The notes below the pieces were generated by a model. It was given only the letters and a program-made list of their open reading frames with translations, was not told the origin of the DNA and did not search any database. From positions 248,001 to 312,000 of the forward strand of contig CAWFXW010000016.1 of assembly GCA_963819785.1 (NCBI GenBank): a DNA stretch of 64,000 nt. Direction: 5' to 3'. Positions 8,452 through 16,498 of this stretch are shown here, in pieces (the stretch's first letter is position 1; each line of letters opens with the position of its first letter). The stretch comes from Palsa-504 sp963819785. Its GTDB lineage: Bacteria > Actinomycetota > Actinomycetes > Streptosporangiales > Streptosporangiaceae. The position numbers and the translations under genes are program-made.

Positions 8452-9429
8452 TTACGATCGCGGAGGCGGGGTCCAAGTGGACGGCAGGGGGCCGCCGTAC
8501 CAGTCCTCGATGATGTGCCGGGCGATCGACACCGCTGGGGGCAGGGCCAGCTCACCGGCCCGCAGCGCGGCCAGCAGGCCGACCCGGCTCCACCAGCGGG
8601 CCTCGGTCAGTTCCTCCTCGTCGACGGCGATCGACTGGCCGGCGGGCGCGTCGGCCCGGAAGCCGAGCATCAAGCTGCGCGGCATCGGCCAGGGCTGGCT
8701 GCCCACGTAGCGGACGTTGGTGACCGTGATCCCGGTCTCCTCGGCCACCTCGCGGATCACGGCCTGCTCGGCGGACTCCCCCGGTTCCACGAACCCGGCC
8801 AGGATCGAGACCCGCCGCGGCGGCCAGGCGGCGTTGCGGGCCAGCAGGCAGCGGTCCTCGGGGTCGGTGACCAGCATGATCACCGCGGGGTCGGTGCGCG
8901 GGAAGTGCTCGCTGCCGTCCTTGGGGCACACGGCCGAATGGCCCGCCGCGTCGGGCACCGTGGGGGTCCCGTCCAGCGGGCAGCACACGTGCGTGTCGTG
9001 CCAGTTGGCCAGGGCCACCGCGTGGGTGAGCAGGCCCGCGTCCCGGTCGGACAGCAGCGTCCCCACCTCGCGCAGCGACGCCGTCCGGACGCCGGTCCCA
9101 GAAGCGGCGCCGACAGGGCCGGCTGCGCCGGCGGGGCCGGCGCGGCCGAGGGGGGCGCTGACGCCGAAGTAGACGGTGCCGTCGGCGTCCTCGCCGAGCA
9201 GGAAACGGGTGCCGGCCGGCGCCTCCTGCGGAGCGACGAAGACCAGGCCCTCGTCGCGCACCAGCGCCTGGCCGTCGTGGACCACCAGGACGCGGGTCCG
9301 GGGGTCCTTCCAGGCCGCGTCGATCCAGTCCTGGTCCGCACGCCGCTTGGTGACCCGGTCGACGGTGGCGCGGGACAGGGCCAGATTCTGCAGGGCCACA
9401 TTCTGCAGGGCCCGGTGGTGCAGTGTCAT
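8452..9429 (-). CDS. nudC: NAD(+) diphosphatase / decapping hydrolase NudC
   Basis: 325 residues. The Nudix box is intact (GFVEPGESAEQAVIREV, then AEETGI near 215-238) and is followed by the NudC signature SQPWPMPRS. An N-terminal NudC domain precedes a zinc-ribbon region. The enzyme hydrolyses NADH/NAD to NMN(H) and AMP and can remove NAD caps from RNA. The zinc region is altered: CPLDG replaces the usual CxxC knuckle and CPKDG the second one, leaving two aspartates where cysteines are common. The start codon lies in the first copy of a 17-bp tandem repeat. Last gene of a purM-M20-nudC run. Confidence 0.93.
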   Translation of the reverse strand: MTLHHRALQNVALQNLALSRATVDRVTKRRADQDWIDAAWKDPRTRVLVVHDGQALVRDEGLVFVAPQEAPAGTRFLLGEDADGTVYFGVSAPLGRAGPAGAAGPVGAASGTGVRTASLREVGTLLSDRDAGLLTHAVALANWHDTHVCCPLDGTPTVPDAAGHSAVCPKDGSEHFPRTDPAVIMLVTDPEDRCLLARNAAWPPRRVSILAGFVEPGESAEQAVIREVAEETGITVTNVRYVGSQPWPMPRSLMLGFRADAPAGQSIAVDEEELTEARWWSRVGLLAALRAGELALPPAVSIARHIIEDWYGGPLPSTWTPPPRS

Positions 9430-9490
9430 ATTAGGTCCGGTGTCATATTAGGTCCGGTGTCATATTAGGTCCGGTGTCACGTGAGGTCCG
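9423..9490. repeat. 17-bp tandem repeat, 4 copies
   Basis: Three exact copies of GTGTCATATTAGGTCCG (9423-9473) and a fourth with three differences (9474-9490). The divergent copy holds the stop of the M20 gene and looks like the parent; the first holds the nudC start codon. Each copy carries an ATG on the minus strand. Confidence 0.95.
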
Positions 9491-10865
9491 CCCCGGCCAG
9501 TTCCTCCCACAGGTACGCCGACACCTCGGCGCCCCGCAGCAGCAGCGACAGGTCGACTCGCTCGTTGGGTGCGTGCGGCCGGTCGCTGTCCAGGCCGATC
9601 GCGACGAAGACCAGCGGCGCGCCCAGGATGTCGGCCAGGTCGGCCTCGGGGCCGCTGCCGCCCTCCTTGGTGAACAGCACCTCGCGGCCGAACGCCCGCT
9701 CCATGGCCCGCCGGCCGGCGCGCACCGCGGGGGAGGTGATCGGCGAGTGGCTGGGCCGGACCGCGGGCTGCGCGGTCACCGTGGCCGTCAGTCCGGCCGG
9801 CGTAGCGGCGCGGACATACTCGCCGAACGAGGCGAGGACGTCACCGGGATCCTGGTCGGCGACCAGGCGGAAGGAGACCTTGGCGTGCGCGGCGGCCGGG
9901 ATGATGGTCTTGCCGCCCGGGCCGGTGTGCCCGCCCCACATTCCATTGACCTCGGCGGTGGGCCGGGCCCAGATCCGCTCCAGGGTGCTGAAGCCTTGTT
10001 CACCGGTGGCGGCGCCGCTCTGCCCGGCCTCGGTGAGCCAGTCCTGCTCGTCGAACGGCAGCTTGGCGAACAGGTCCCGTTCTTCGTCGGACAGCGGGAG
10101 GACGCGATCATAGAAGCGGGGCAGGGTGACCCGGCCCGTCTCGTCGTGCAGCCCGGCCAGCAGGGCGGCCATGGCGTGCAGCGGGTTCGGCACCCCGCCG
10201 CCGAACGACCCGGAATGCAGGTCCCGCACCGGCCCGGTCAGGGTGACCTCGGCCGAGGCCAGCCCGCGCATGCCGGTGCACATGGACGGCACGTCCGCGG
10301 CCCACATGCTGGTGTCGCTGACCACGATCACGTCGCAGGCCAGCCGCCCGCGCTCACGTTCAAGGAGCGAGGCGAAGTGCTCCGAGCCGGACTCCTCCTC
10401 GCCCTCGACGATCAGCTTGATCGTGACCGGCGGAGCGGCTTCGCGCGAGACGGCGAGGCAGGCCCGGATGCCCAGGGAGTGGAACAGCACCTGCCCCTTG
10501 TCGTCGGAGGCGCCGCGAGCCAGGAGGAGCCCGTCGCGTTCGGCGGGCTCGAACGGCGGGCTGTCCCACTGCTCCAGCGGCTCGACCGGCTGCACGTCGT
10601 GGTGGCCGTAGATAAGGGCGACGGGCGCATGGGGATCGGCGGCGGGCCACTCGGCGAACACCGCGGGCAACCCGTCCGGTGCTGATTCCCACACCTCGGC
10701 CACGGGAAAGCCGATGCCCTTCAGATGTGCGGCGAGCCATTCGGCGCTACGTCTGACGTCACCGGCGTGCTCCGGGTCGGCGGAGATCGACGGGATGGCC
10801 AGCCACTGCTTCAGGTCATCGATGAAGTCGCGGGCGTTGTGGTCTATGTGGGCACGGGCATCCAT
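9477..10865 (-). CDS. M20/M25/M40 family dipeptidase (CNDP-like)
   Basis: 462 residues with all hallmark metal-site motifs: YGHHDVQP (first ligand His and catalytic Asp), ARGASDDKGQ (bridging Asp), EGEEESGS (catalytic Glu pair) and a late His in DRPHAPNE. The dimerisation (lid) domain lies between about 190 and 350. It probably hydrolyses dipeptides or N-acyl amino acids in the cytosol. ATG at 10865. It follows purM by two bases, so the two are likely co-transcribed; the link to purine synthesis is positional only. Confidence 0.93.
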   Translation of the reverse strand: MDARAHIDHNARDFIDDLKQWLAIPSISADPEHAGDVRRSAEWLAAHLKGIGFPVAEVWESAPDGLPAVFAEWPAADPHAPVALIYGHHDVQPVEPLEQWDSPPFEPAERDGLLLARGASDDKGQVLFHSLGIRACLAVSREAAPPVTIKLIVEGEEESGSEHFASLLERERGRLACDVIVVSDTSMWAADVPSMCTGMRGLASAEVTLTGPVRDLHSGSFGGGVPNPLHAMAALLAGLHDETGRVTLPRFYDRVLPLSDEERDLFAKLPFDEQDWLTEAGQSGAATGEQGFSTLERIWARPTAEVNGMWGGHTGPGGKTIIPAAAHAKVSFRLVADQDPGDVLASFGEYVRAATPAGLTATVTAQPAVRPSHSPITSPAVRAGRRAMERAFGREVLFTKEGGSGPEADLADILGAPLVFVAIGLDSDRPHAPNERVDLSLLLRGAEVSAYLWEELAGADLT

Positions 10866-10867
10866 GG

Positions 10868-11935
10868 CTAGATCATCTCAAAGGTGTCTCCCCGGCCGCG
10901 GATGCCCGCCGCCGGGACCGACACGGCCCGGCCGGGACGGCCGGTGACCCAGCCCACCCGGGACGGATCCTCGCCCACGCTCTTCAGCGCGGCCATCGCG
11001 GCCTGCTGCCGGGCCGCCGGGACCACGATGGCAAACCCGATGCCCATGTTGAACGTGGCGTACATGGTGGCGGGCGAGACCCCGCCCTTCTCCGCGATCA
11101 GCCCGAACACCGGCGGCGGGGACGGCACCGCGTCCAGCTCGTAGGACACGTCGGCTTGCAGACGGGCGAGGTTGAGCAGCCCGCCGCCGGAGATGTTGAC
11201 CAGGCCGCGCGGCTCCACGCCGGCCGACCACAGGGCCTGCACCGCGCCCACGTAGACCCGGGTCGGCTGGAGCAGCGCGTCGTCCAGGTGCCGGGCGGTG
11301 CCCGGTACCCGGTCCGACAGCTTCATCCCGGCCCGGTCGAACAGCACGTGCCGGGCCAGCGAGTACCCATTGCTGTGCAGGCCCGAGCTGGGCAGGCCGA
11401 TGATCACGTCGCCGGGCCGGACGCCGGACCCGTCGATCGGGGTCCGGCCCGCGGGCAGCGCCCCGATCGCGGTGCCCACCAGGTCGATCATGGGACGCCC
11501 GCCGGACGCGTCGGCCAGCATCGACCCGATCTGGGCGATCTCGCCGCCCGGGATGGCGATCCCGGCCAGGTCGGCGCCCACGTACAGGCCGCGGGCGATC
11601 TCCTCCAGCACGCCCTCGTCGATCCGGTCGGTGGCCACGTAGTCCAGCAGCGCCAGCGGCACCGCGCCCACGCAGATCAGGTCGTTGACGTTGTTGGCCA
11701 CGCAGTCGATGCCGATCGGCTCCCAGCGGTTGGCCTCGCGGGCCAGCAGGATCTTGGTGCCCACCCCGTCGGTGGTCAGCGCCAGCGGCGGCCCGGACTC
11801 CAGCTGCAAGATCGTGGCGAAGTACCCGCTGGACAAGCCGGTGATGCTGGCCACCATCGAGGACCTGGCCGCGGTGCGGGCCAGCCAGGGACGCATGGCC
11901 CGGGCGAACACGTCCTGCTCGCGCTGCTCGTCCAC
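10868..11935 (-). CDS. purM: Phosphoribosylformylglycinamidine cyclo-ligase (AIR synthetase), PurM
   Basis: 355 residues from the GTG at 11935. PurM motifs: TTDGVGTKI, NDLICVGAVPLALLDY, GLPSSGLHSNGYSLAR and ATFNMGIGF. It makes AIR from FGAM with ATP in purine synthesis. It departs from the usual GGETAEMPG (here GGEIAQIG) and H-I-T-G-G-G (here VNISGGG), so it is a divergent PurM or a paralogue. The family N-terminus S-Y-A-T-A-G-V is encoded just upstream of the GTG. An ATG at 12032 (MNANQDQISPQ) could be the true start if one base is removed from the G7/C7 hairpin at 11967-11986. Confidence 0.85.
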   Translation of the reverse strand: MDEQREQDVFARAMRPWLARTAARSSMVASITGLSSGYFATILQLESGPPLALTTDGVGTKILLAREANRWEPIGIDCVANNVNDLICVGAVPLALLDYVATDRIDEGVLEEIARGLYVGADLAGIAIPGGEIAQIGSMLADASGGRPMIDLVGTAIGALPAGRTPIDGSGVRPGDVIIGLPSSGLHSNGYSLARHVLFDRAGMKLSDRVPGTARHLDDALLQPTRVYVGAVQALWSAGVEPRGLVNISGGGLLNLARLQADVSYELDAVPSPPPVFGLIAEKGGVSPATMYATFNMGIGFAIVVPAARQQAAMAALKSVGEDPSRVGWVTGRPGRAVSVPAAGIRGRGDTFEMI

Positions 11936-11962
11936 CCCGGCCGTGGCATAGCTAGGCAGTGC

Positions 11963-11998
11963 TGGCTCCGGGGGGGACGACCCCCCCGAGCCCCCGAG
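11963..11998 (-). repeat. GC-rich palindromic dispersed repeat, copy A
   Basis: G7-ACGA-C7 with flanking GGCTC/GAGCC arms forms a very stable hairpin. On the minus strand it reads CTCG7TCGTC7GGAGCCAGCA, nearly identical over about 36 bases to the element at 13137-13172. It lies where the purM N-terminus should be encoded. Confidence 0.85.
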
Positions 11999-12110
11999 CC
12001 TGCGGCGATATCTGGTCCTGGTTTGCGTTCATGCAGGCAGCCTACGATAACGACCCCTTTGGGCGGCGGAAGGCGGGGCGAGGGCGGGGATCAACGGCCC
12101 GTTCGGAATA

Positions 12111-12124
12111 ATTGAAAATTCAAT
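12111..12124. promoter_or_regulatory. Candidate operator upstream of pirin gene
   Basis: ATTGAA-AA-TTCAAT is a perfect 14-base dyad 36 bases upstream of the pirin ATG, in an AT-rich patch. It fits a MarR/TetR-type site. No cognate regulator is encoded next to it. Confidence 0.45.
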
Positions 12125-12159
12125 AACCTTTAGGATGGTAACCGACATTGGAGGTCGCC

Positions 12160-13131
12160 ATGCCAGCCGTCACCGTCGAGAACATCCTGGTCCTGCCGCG
12201 GGTCCCCGAACCCGACGTCACCCAGGCCGAACGGTCCGTCACCTCGGTCACCACCGCCCCGTCCGGGTTCGAGGGCGAGGGGTTCCCCGTCCGGCGCGCG
12301 TTCGCCGGCGTGGACCTGCCGCGGCTCGACCCGTTCATCCACATGGACCAGATGGGCGAGGTCGACTACGGCCCCGGTGAGCCCAAGGGCACGCCGTGGC
12401 ACCCGCACCGCGGGTTCGAGACCGTCACCTACATCATCGACGGGACGTTCCGGCACCAGGACTCCAACGGCGGCGGCGGGCTGATCACCGACGGCGACAC
12501 CCAGTGGATGACCGCGGGCGGCGGGATCCTCCACATCGAGGCGCCGCCGGAGGAACTCGTGGTCAGCGGCGGGCTGTTCCACGGCATCCAGCTCTGGGTC
12601 AACCTGCCGGCCAAACTGAAGATGACCCAGCCGCGCTACCAGGACATCCGCGGTTCTCAGGTGTCGCTGCTCTCGTCCGCGGACGGCGGGGCGCTGCTGC
12701 GGGTGATCGCCGGGTCTTTCGCTGGTTTCAGCGGGCCCGGGGTCACGCACACGCCGATCTCCCTGGTGCACGCCACCGTGTCGGCGGGCGCGCAGGTCCG
12801 GCTGCCGTGGCGGGCCGACTTCAACGCGCTGGCCTACGTCCTCAGCGGTCACGGGTTCGTGGGTCCGGATAGGCGCCCTGTGCGGATGGGGCAGCTGGCG
12901 GTGTTCGGGGCGGGTTCGGCTATCACGTTCGCCGCCTCGGGGTCGGGGGGTCCCATGGAGATCCTGCTGCTGGGCGGCGAGCCGATCCGGGAGCCCGTCG
13001 CGGCGTACGGGCCGTTCGTCATGAACACCCGCGCCGAGCTGCAGCAGGCCTTCGAGGACTACCAGGCCGGACGGCTGGGGTCCATTCCCGCGGTGCCCGT
13101 CGAGCCCCACCCGGGTCACGACGTCATCTAG
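12160..13131 (+). CDS. Pirin family protein
   Basis: 323 residues, two cupin barrels. The N-terminal cupin carries the pirin signature WHPHRGFETVTYIIDG (metal-binding His pair) and a later WMTAGGGILHIE with further His/Glu ligands; the C-terminal cupin lacks metal residues. Pirins are iron-binding; some have quercetinase activity, others modulate redox-regulated enzymes or transcription. The ATG at 12160 has a GGAGG site six bases away. It is transcribed alone from a promoter next to the dyad at 12111. Confidence 0.93.
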   Translation: MPAVTVENILVLPRVPEPDVTQAERSVTSVTTAPSGFEGEGFPVRRAFAGVDLPRLDPFIHMDQMGEVDYGPGEPKGTPWHPHRGFETVTYIIDGTFRHQDSNGGGGLITDGDTQWMTAGGGILHIEAPPEELVVSGGLFHGIQLWVNLPAKLKMTQPRYQDIRGSQVSLLSSADGGALLRVIAGSFAGFSGPGVTHTPISLVHATVSAGAQVRLPWRADFNALAYVLSGHGFVGPDRRPVRMGQLAVFGAGSAITFAASGSGGPMEILLLGGEPIREPVAAYGPFVMNTRAELQQAFEDYQAGRLGSIPAVPVEPHPGHDVI

Positions 13132-13134
13132 GTC

Positions 13135-13398
13135 TTACCGGGGGGTTCGGGGGGTCGTCCCCCCGGAGCCAGCAGAGTTCCGAACGGGACGGGGTGCGTC
13201 GGTCCGGGTCAGCTTGAGGGCCAGGGCGGGGCAGGCCGCGACCGCGCGGCGGGCCTCCAGGTCCAGGGCGGGCGGCACCGGGTGGGGGTCGACGATCGGG
13301 TAGCCCCACTCGTCGAGGGCGATGAGCTCGGGCAGGAGTTCGGCGCAGACCCCGTGCCCGGTGCAGGCGATCGGGTTGACCCGCAGCGTGTCGGGCAT
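13135..13398 (-). CDS. Ferredoxin, [3Fe-4S] type
   Basis: 87 residues; the core spans about 1-65. CTGHGVC gives two cluster cysteines (12 and 18) and ACPALAL the third (about 56); the extra pair needed for a second cluster is missing, as in P450-type single-cluster ferredoxins. The last dozen residues (AGSGGTTPRTPR) are encoded by the GC-rich dispersed repeat, so the natural C-terminus was probably shorter. It follows the NuoF-like gene by four bases and is the probable soluble electron carrier of this cluster. Confidence 0.9.
   Translation of the reverse strand: MPDTLRVNPIACTGHGVCAELLPELIALDEWGYPIVDPHPVPPALDLEARRAVAACPALALKLTRTDAPRPVRNSAGSGGTTPRTPR
13137..13172 (+). repeat. GC-rich palindromic dispersed repeat, copy B
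   Basis: G6TTCG6TCGTC6GGAGCCAGCA matches the element at 11963-11998, with run lengths one shorter. It covers the last codons of the ferredoxin gene and lies six bases past the pirin stop, so it may also serve as a terminator hairpin. Confidence 0.85.
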
Positions 13399-13402
13399 TT
13401 TC

Positions 13403-14695
13403 TCAGATCCAGTCTTCTTCGCTGGTGGGCAGGTCGTTCGGCAGCGGGAGGAACGGTCTCCGGTTGGTAGCCGAGCAGTGGCCGCGGGCGTGCAGGCTGA
13501 TCTCCGGGCCGAACACGGTCAGGGCGCTGCGGACAAACCGGACCGTGCCGTCCGGATGGTTGCAGGCGCCGCGCCCGGTGACCAGGCCCGCCCAGCGTTC
13601 CAGGTCTTTGCGGACCTGGCTGTGGTGCCCGGACCCGGCCAGGACGCCCAGGGCCGCGGCCATCCGGGGCAGGCCGTTGAGGCACGGGCCGCACTGGCCC
13701 GCCGACTCGGTGGCCAGGTAGTGGACGACCCGGGCCGACTCGGTCAGACCGCACCGGTCGGCGGGCAGCGCCGCGATGACCCCGGCGCCGACCGCCGCGC
13801 CGTAGGGTTTGAGCGCCGCGTTGTCCAGGGTGAGGTTTTGCACGGCGCTAATCGGGAGCCAGGCGCCGTGGAAGCCGCCGATGAGGACGGCCTGACTGTC
13901 CGCGGGCGGAACGAGGTTGCGCAGCGGGATGCCCAGCTCAGCCTCGAGGACTTGAGCGCCGTATTCGGTATGCACGGTGGCCAGCATGCTGCCTGGCTCG
14001 TCCTTCGTGCCCAGCGCCCGGAACCAGCGCGGGCCGTAGCGGGCGATCAGGGCCAGATGAGCCAGGGTCTCGACGTTCTGGACCAGGGTGGGGGCGCCAC
14101 CCAGGCCGCGCTCGGTGACCCGGGGCGGGGTGAACGTGGGCACCGCCGGGCCGCCGGCCAGCCGGTTGACCAGCGCCGATTCCTGGCCGGCCAGGAATCG
14201 CGGCGGGGCTTCGGTGATCGTGACGGCCAGCCGGTCCAGGCCGGAGCTTTGTCGCTGGGCCAGGGCGCGGGTGATCTCCGGGCTGATGCCAGGGTGCAGG
14301 AACAGGTGAGCGTCGCTGGCCCCGATGGCCTCGGCGGCCAGCTGCAGCCCGTCCAGGACCAGGTTGGGCGCGGCACGCAGCAGCAGCGCGTCCTTGCGGC
14401 TGGCGGGCTCGCTTTCCGCGCCGTTGGCCACGATTACCTTGCGGCCCGGGGCCGCGGCCACGATAGCCAGCTTGCGGTGCACCGGGAACGCGGCGCCGCC
14501 CCGGCCGGTCAGCCCGGCCTGCTGGACAGCGTTGATGAGCTGGCCCTTATGACCGTAGGGCGGGCGGCCGTAGCGGGCCAGGTGCGCGCGCAGGTCCTCC
14601 GGAACCCCCGGGACCAGGGGCAGCAGGCGGGGCAGCCCGGCCGCCTGATTCCCGGCGGCCTCCGCGGTGGTGTCGTCAACTCGGGTCATGGTCAT
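13403..14695 (-). CDS. NuoF-like NADH dehydrogenase subunit (FMN/SLBB/4Fe-4S)
   Basis: 430 residues. The FMN/NAD-binding glycine-rich loop GRGGAAFP is near 65, followed by VIVANGAESEPAS; a central SLBB-type region (PTFTPPRVTERGLGG, LVQNVETLAHLALI) is typical of NuoF/RnfC relatives; the C-terminal [4Fe-4S] site is SAGQCGPCLNGLPRM plus later Cys residues. The expected role is to oxidise NAD(P)H and pass electrons to a partner. The ATG at 14695 has an AGAGGA site and an ATGA overlap with the cytochrome b gene. Electrons probably move between pyridine nucleotide, the ferredoxin and the membrane cytochrome, direction unknown. Confidence 0.9.
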   Translation of the reverse strand: MTMTRVDDTTAEAAGNQAAGLPRLLPLVPGVPEDLRAHLARYGRPPYGHKGQLINAVQQAGLTGRGGAAFPVHRKLAIVAAAPGRKVIVANGAESEPASRKDALLLRAAPNLVLDGLQLAAEAIGASDAHLFLHPGISPEITRALAQRQSSGLDRLAVTITEAPPRFLAGQESALVNRLAGGPAVPTFTPPRVTERGLGGAPTLVQNVETLAHLALIARYGPRWFRALGTKDEPGSMLATVHTEYGAQVLEAELGIPLRNLVPPADSQAVLIGGFHGAWLPISAVQNLTLDNAALKPYGAAVGAGVIAALPADRCGLTESARVVHYLATESAGQCGPCLNGLPRMAAALGVLAGSGHHSQVRKDLERWAGLVTGRGACNHPDGTVRFVRSALTVFGPEISLHARGHCSATNRRPFLPLPNDLPTSEEDWI

Positions 14696-15300
14696 CGGGA
14701 GATCCTCTGCCGTGTTCCGTGGGGAGCGTGCTGGGCGAAGACCGCGGCGACGCGGGCCGCGCGCGGGAGCTGGCGGGCGGCGCTGGCCAGCCGCCAGATG
14801 ACCGCGGCCGCGACGGCCAGGGCGCAGGCGATGCTCAGGTCGAGCAGCCAGCCTTGCTGCAGGTCCTTGCTCGAGCCGATGCTGTGCGCGAACGCGACCG
14901 GCCAGCACAGGTAGGCCAGCAGGTGGATGGCGCGCCACAGGATCCGGTTCAGGCGGCCGCGGACCAGGCTGGTGATGATCATGGCCAGCATCAGGTCGAA
15001 CGAGATCGCGCCCAGGCCGAGCCAGAAACGCTCGTAGCCGGAGGCGAACGGGATCACGCTGGACAGGACCGGGATGCTGACGAACGTGTCGAGCACCGCG
15101 GTCAGCACGTGCACCGCGATGAACGCCACGGCCAGCAGCGAGATGTTCCGGTGCAGGCTGGTCACGGCGAAGCGGGGCAGGCCGGGCAGCCGGCCCTGCC
15201 GGTTGACCAGGATGCCGAGCACCAAGACGGCGGTGAGCAGCAGCAGCGCGAGGATTCCGGTGGCGCGGCTGGCGTACCAGAACACGGTGGCCCCGCTCAT
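14692..15300 (-). CDS. Ferric-reductase-like transmembrane cytochrome b
   Basis: 202 residues with about six helices. Two helices carry the histidine pairs expected for two stacked hemes: H50/H64 and H126/H139, the ferric reductase-like (YedZ/FRD) pattern. No FAD/NAD domain is fused, so reducing power must come from another subunit; the NuoF-like protein, coupled by ATGA, is the obvious candidate. It probably moves electrons across the membrane to an extracytoplasmic flavin acceptor. ATG at 15300; 82 bases separate it from the upstream apbE stop. Confidence 0.9.
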   Translation of the reverse strand: MSGATVFWYASRATGILALLLLTAVLVLGILVNRQGRLPGLPRFAVTSLHRNISLLAVAFIAVHVLTAVLDTFVSIPVLSSVIPFASGYERFWLGLGAISFDLMLAMIITSLVRGRLNRILWRAIHLLAYLCWPVAFAHSIGSSKDLQQGWLLDLSIACALAVAAAVIWRLASAARQLPRAARVAAVFAQHAPHGTRQRISR

Positions 15301-15382
15301 CTGTCTGTTTCCCGTCCCGTTGGGGTCATTACTCTGTTCACGTCATCCATACTTGCTGAGCTGGGTGGACAAAGCCTGCAAG

Positions 15383-16498
15383 CTACTTCTGAACTAACTC
15401 TGACTGCTCTGGGTCTTCGGGCTGCGGGTCCTGGGGCTGTTGGTCCTGGGGCTGCGGGTCCTGGGGCTGCGGGTCCTGGGGCTGCGGGTCCTGGGGCCAG
15501 CCGGCCACGGTGAAGACCACGCCGGTAGCGTCGACCAGGCGCGCGGGCAGGCCCAGCCCGGCCAGCCAGCCGAGCGCCGCCCGGCCGCGGATGACCGCGG
15601 CGGTGCTGGCCGCGTTGGCGTCCGCGCAGGTTCCCGCGGCCACCGACACGGTCCGCCAGACGGGTTCGGCCGGGAGGCCGGTGCGAGGGTCCAGGATGTG
15701 GTGCAGCACGTCGCCGCCGCGCTGCCAGCGGCGCGCCTTGGTGCTGCTGGTGGCCAAGCCGCCGTCGCGGATCGCGATCAGCGAATACGGGCCTTGGGGC
15801 GTTTCCTCCGGGGCGCCTGTCACATCCTGGACCCGGATCCGCCAGCCGCCTTCGGGGGCGGGGCCCGCGACCGCGATGTCGCCGCCCAGGCTGACCAGCA
15901 CCCCGCAGCCGGTGTGCTCGTGAATGCGCGCGGCGGACCGGTCGGCGGCCCACGCCTTGGCCGTGGCCCCGAGGTCCAGCTGGACGCCTGCGGGCATGGT
16001 CAGGGTGCGGCCCGCCAGACGGACCTCGCGCCAGCCAGGGACTTGCCTTACGGTGAGCCGAGCGGCTGGGCCGTTCTGGCTGATCAGCTGGAAGTCGCGG
16101 TCGTAGCCGATGGCGGACATGGCCGCGCCGACCGTGGGGTCGACGTCGCCGTCGGTGAGTTCGGCCGCCCGGAGCGCGACCGCGATCGCCTCGGCGAGGA
16201 GCGGGCTGACCTGCTGGGTGCTTACCTGGGCGTTTTTCTGCAGGTTGAGTATCTCGGAGTCGGGGCGGAAGCGGCTGCAGGCCAGGTCGACCTCGGCTAG
16301 GTCGGCTTCGAGCAGGGCGCGGGCCGCGGGCAGGCAGGATGGTTCGGTCACCACCAGGTGGACCAGTGTGCCCAGGGCGCGCCAGCTGGCCGAGGCGTCT
16401 TCTTGCTGCTGCGTTGCTGCTGGTCTTGCTGCTGGTCTTGCTGCTGGTCTTGCTGTTGGGTGTCCGCGTGGCCGGGGGCGGCCGGCATCAGGAGCCAC
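15383..16498 (-). CDS. apbE: FAD:protein FMN transferase ApbE (cluster 1)
   Basis: 371 residues. The ApbE core runs about 38-325: LACSRFRPDSEI, LDLGATAKAWAADR, LVSLGGDIAVAG and HHILDPRTGLPAE. ApbE uses FAD and Mg2+ to attach FMN by phosphoester to Ser/Thr of partner proteins. No signal peptide or lipobox is visible. Low-complexity ends flank the core: an ARPA repeat near residue 20 and a C-terminal QPQDP repeat, both from tandem DNA duplications. Start and stop overlap by 11 bases with the Ser-rich gene upstream. No standard FMN-binding acceptor domain is encoded in this cluster. Confidence 0.93.
   Translation of the reverse strand: MAPDAGRPRPRGHPTARPAARPAARPAATQQQEDASASWRALGTLVHLVVTEPSCLPAARALLEADLAEVDLACSRFRPDSEILNLQKNAQVSTQQVSPLLAEAIAVALRAAELTDGDVDPTVGAAMSAIGYDRDFQLISQNGPAARLTVRQVPGWREVRLAGRTLTMPAGVQLDLGATAKAWAADRSAARIHEHTGCGVLVSLGGDIAVAGPAPEGGWRIRVQDVTGAPEETPQGPYSLIAIRDGGLATSSTKARRWQRGGDVLHHILDPRTGLPAEPVWRTVSVAAGTCADANAASTAAVIRGRAALGWLAGLGLPARLVDATGVVFTVAGWPQDPQPQDPQPQDPQPQDQQPQDPQPEDPEQSELVQK
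15406..15495. repeat. 15-bp tandem repeat in apbE 3' end
   Basis: Unit GCTGCGGGTCCTGGG repeats from 15421 to 15495 (five copies, one with two changes), with a decayed copy at 15406-15420. It encodes the QPQDP tail of ApbE. Confidence 0.95.
16416..16451. repeat. 12-bp tandem repeat in apbE 5' region
   Basis: Three exact copies of GCTGCTGGTCTT, encoding Ala/Arg/Pro repeats before the ApbE core. Confidence 0.9.

Noticed and set aside
9423..9490. Tandem 17-bp repeat as a CRISPR or iteron array
   Set aside because: No spacers between units, no cas or rep genes, and one unit is part of a coding sequence.
13403..14938. Long N-terminal extension of the NuoF-like protein to 14938
   Set aside because: The extra 81 residues are Arg/Pro-rich antisense of the cytochrome b gene; the ATG at 14695 has a ribosome site and ATGA coupling.
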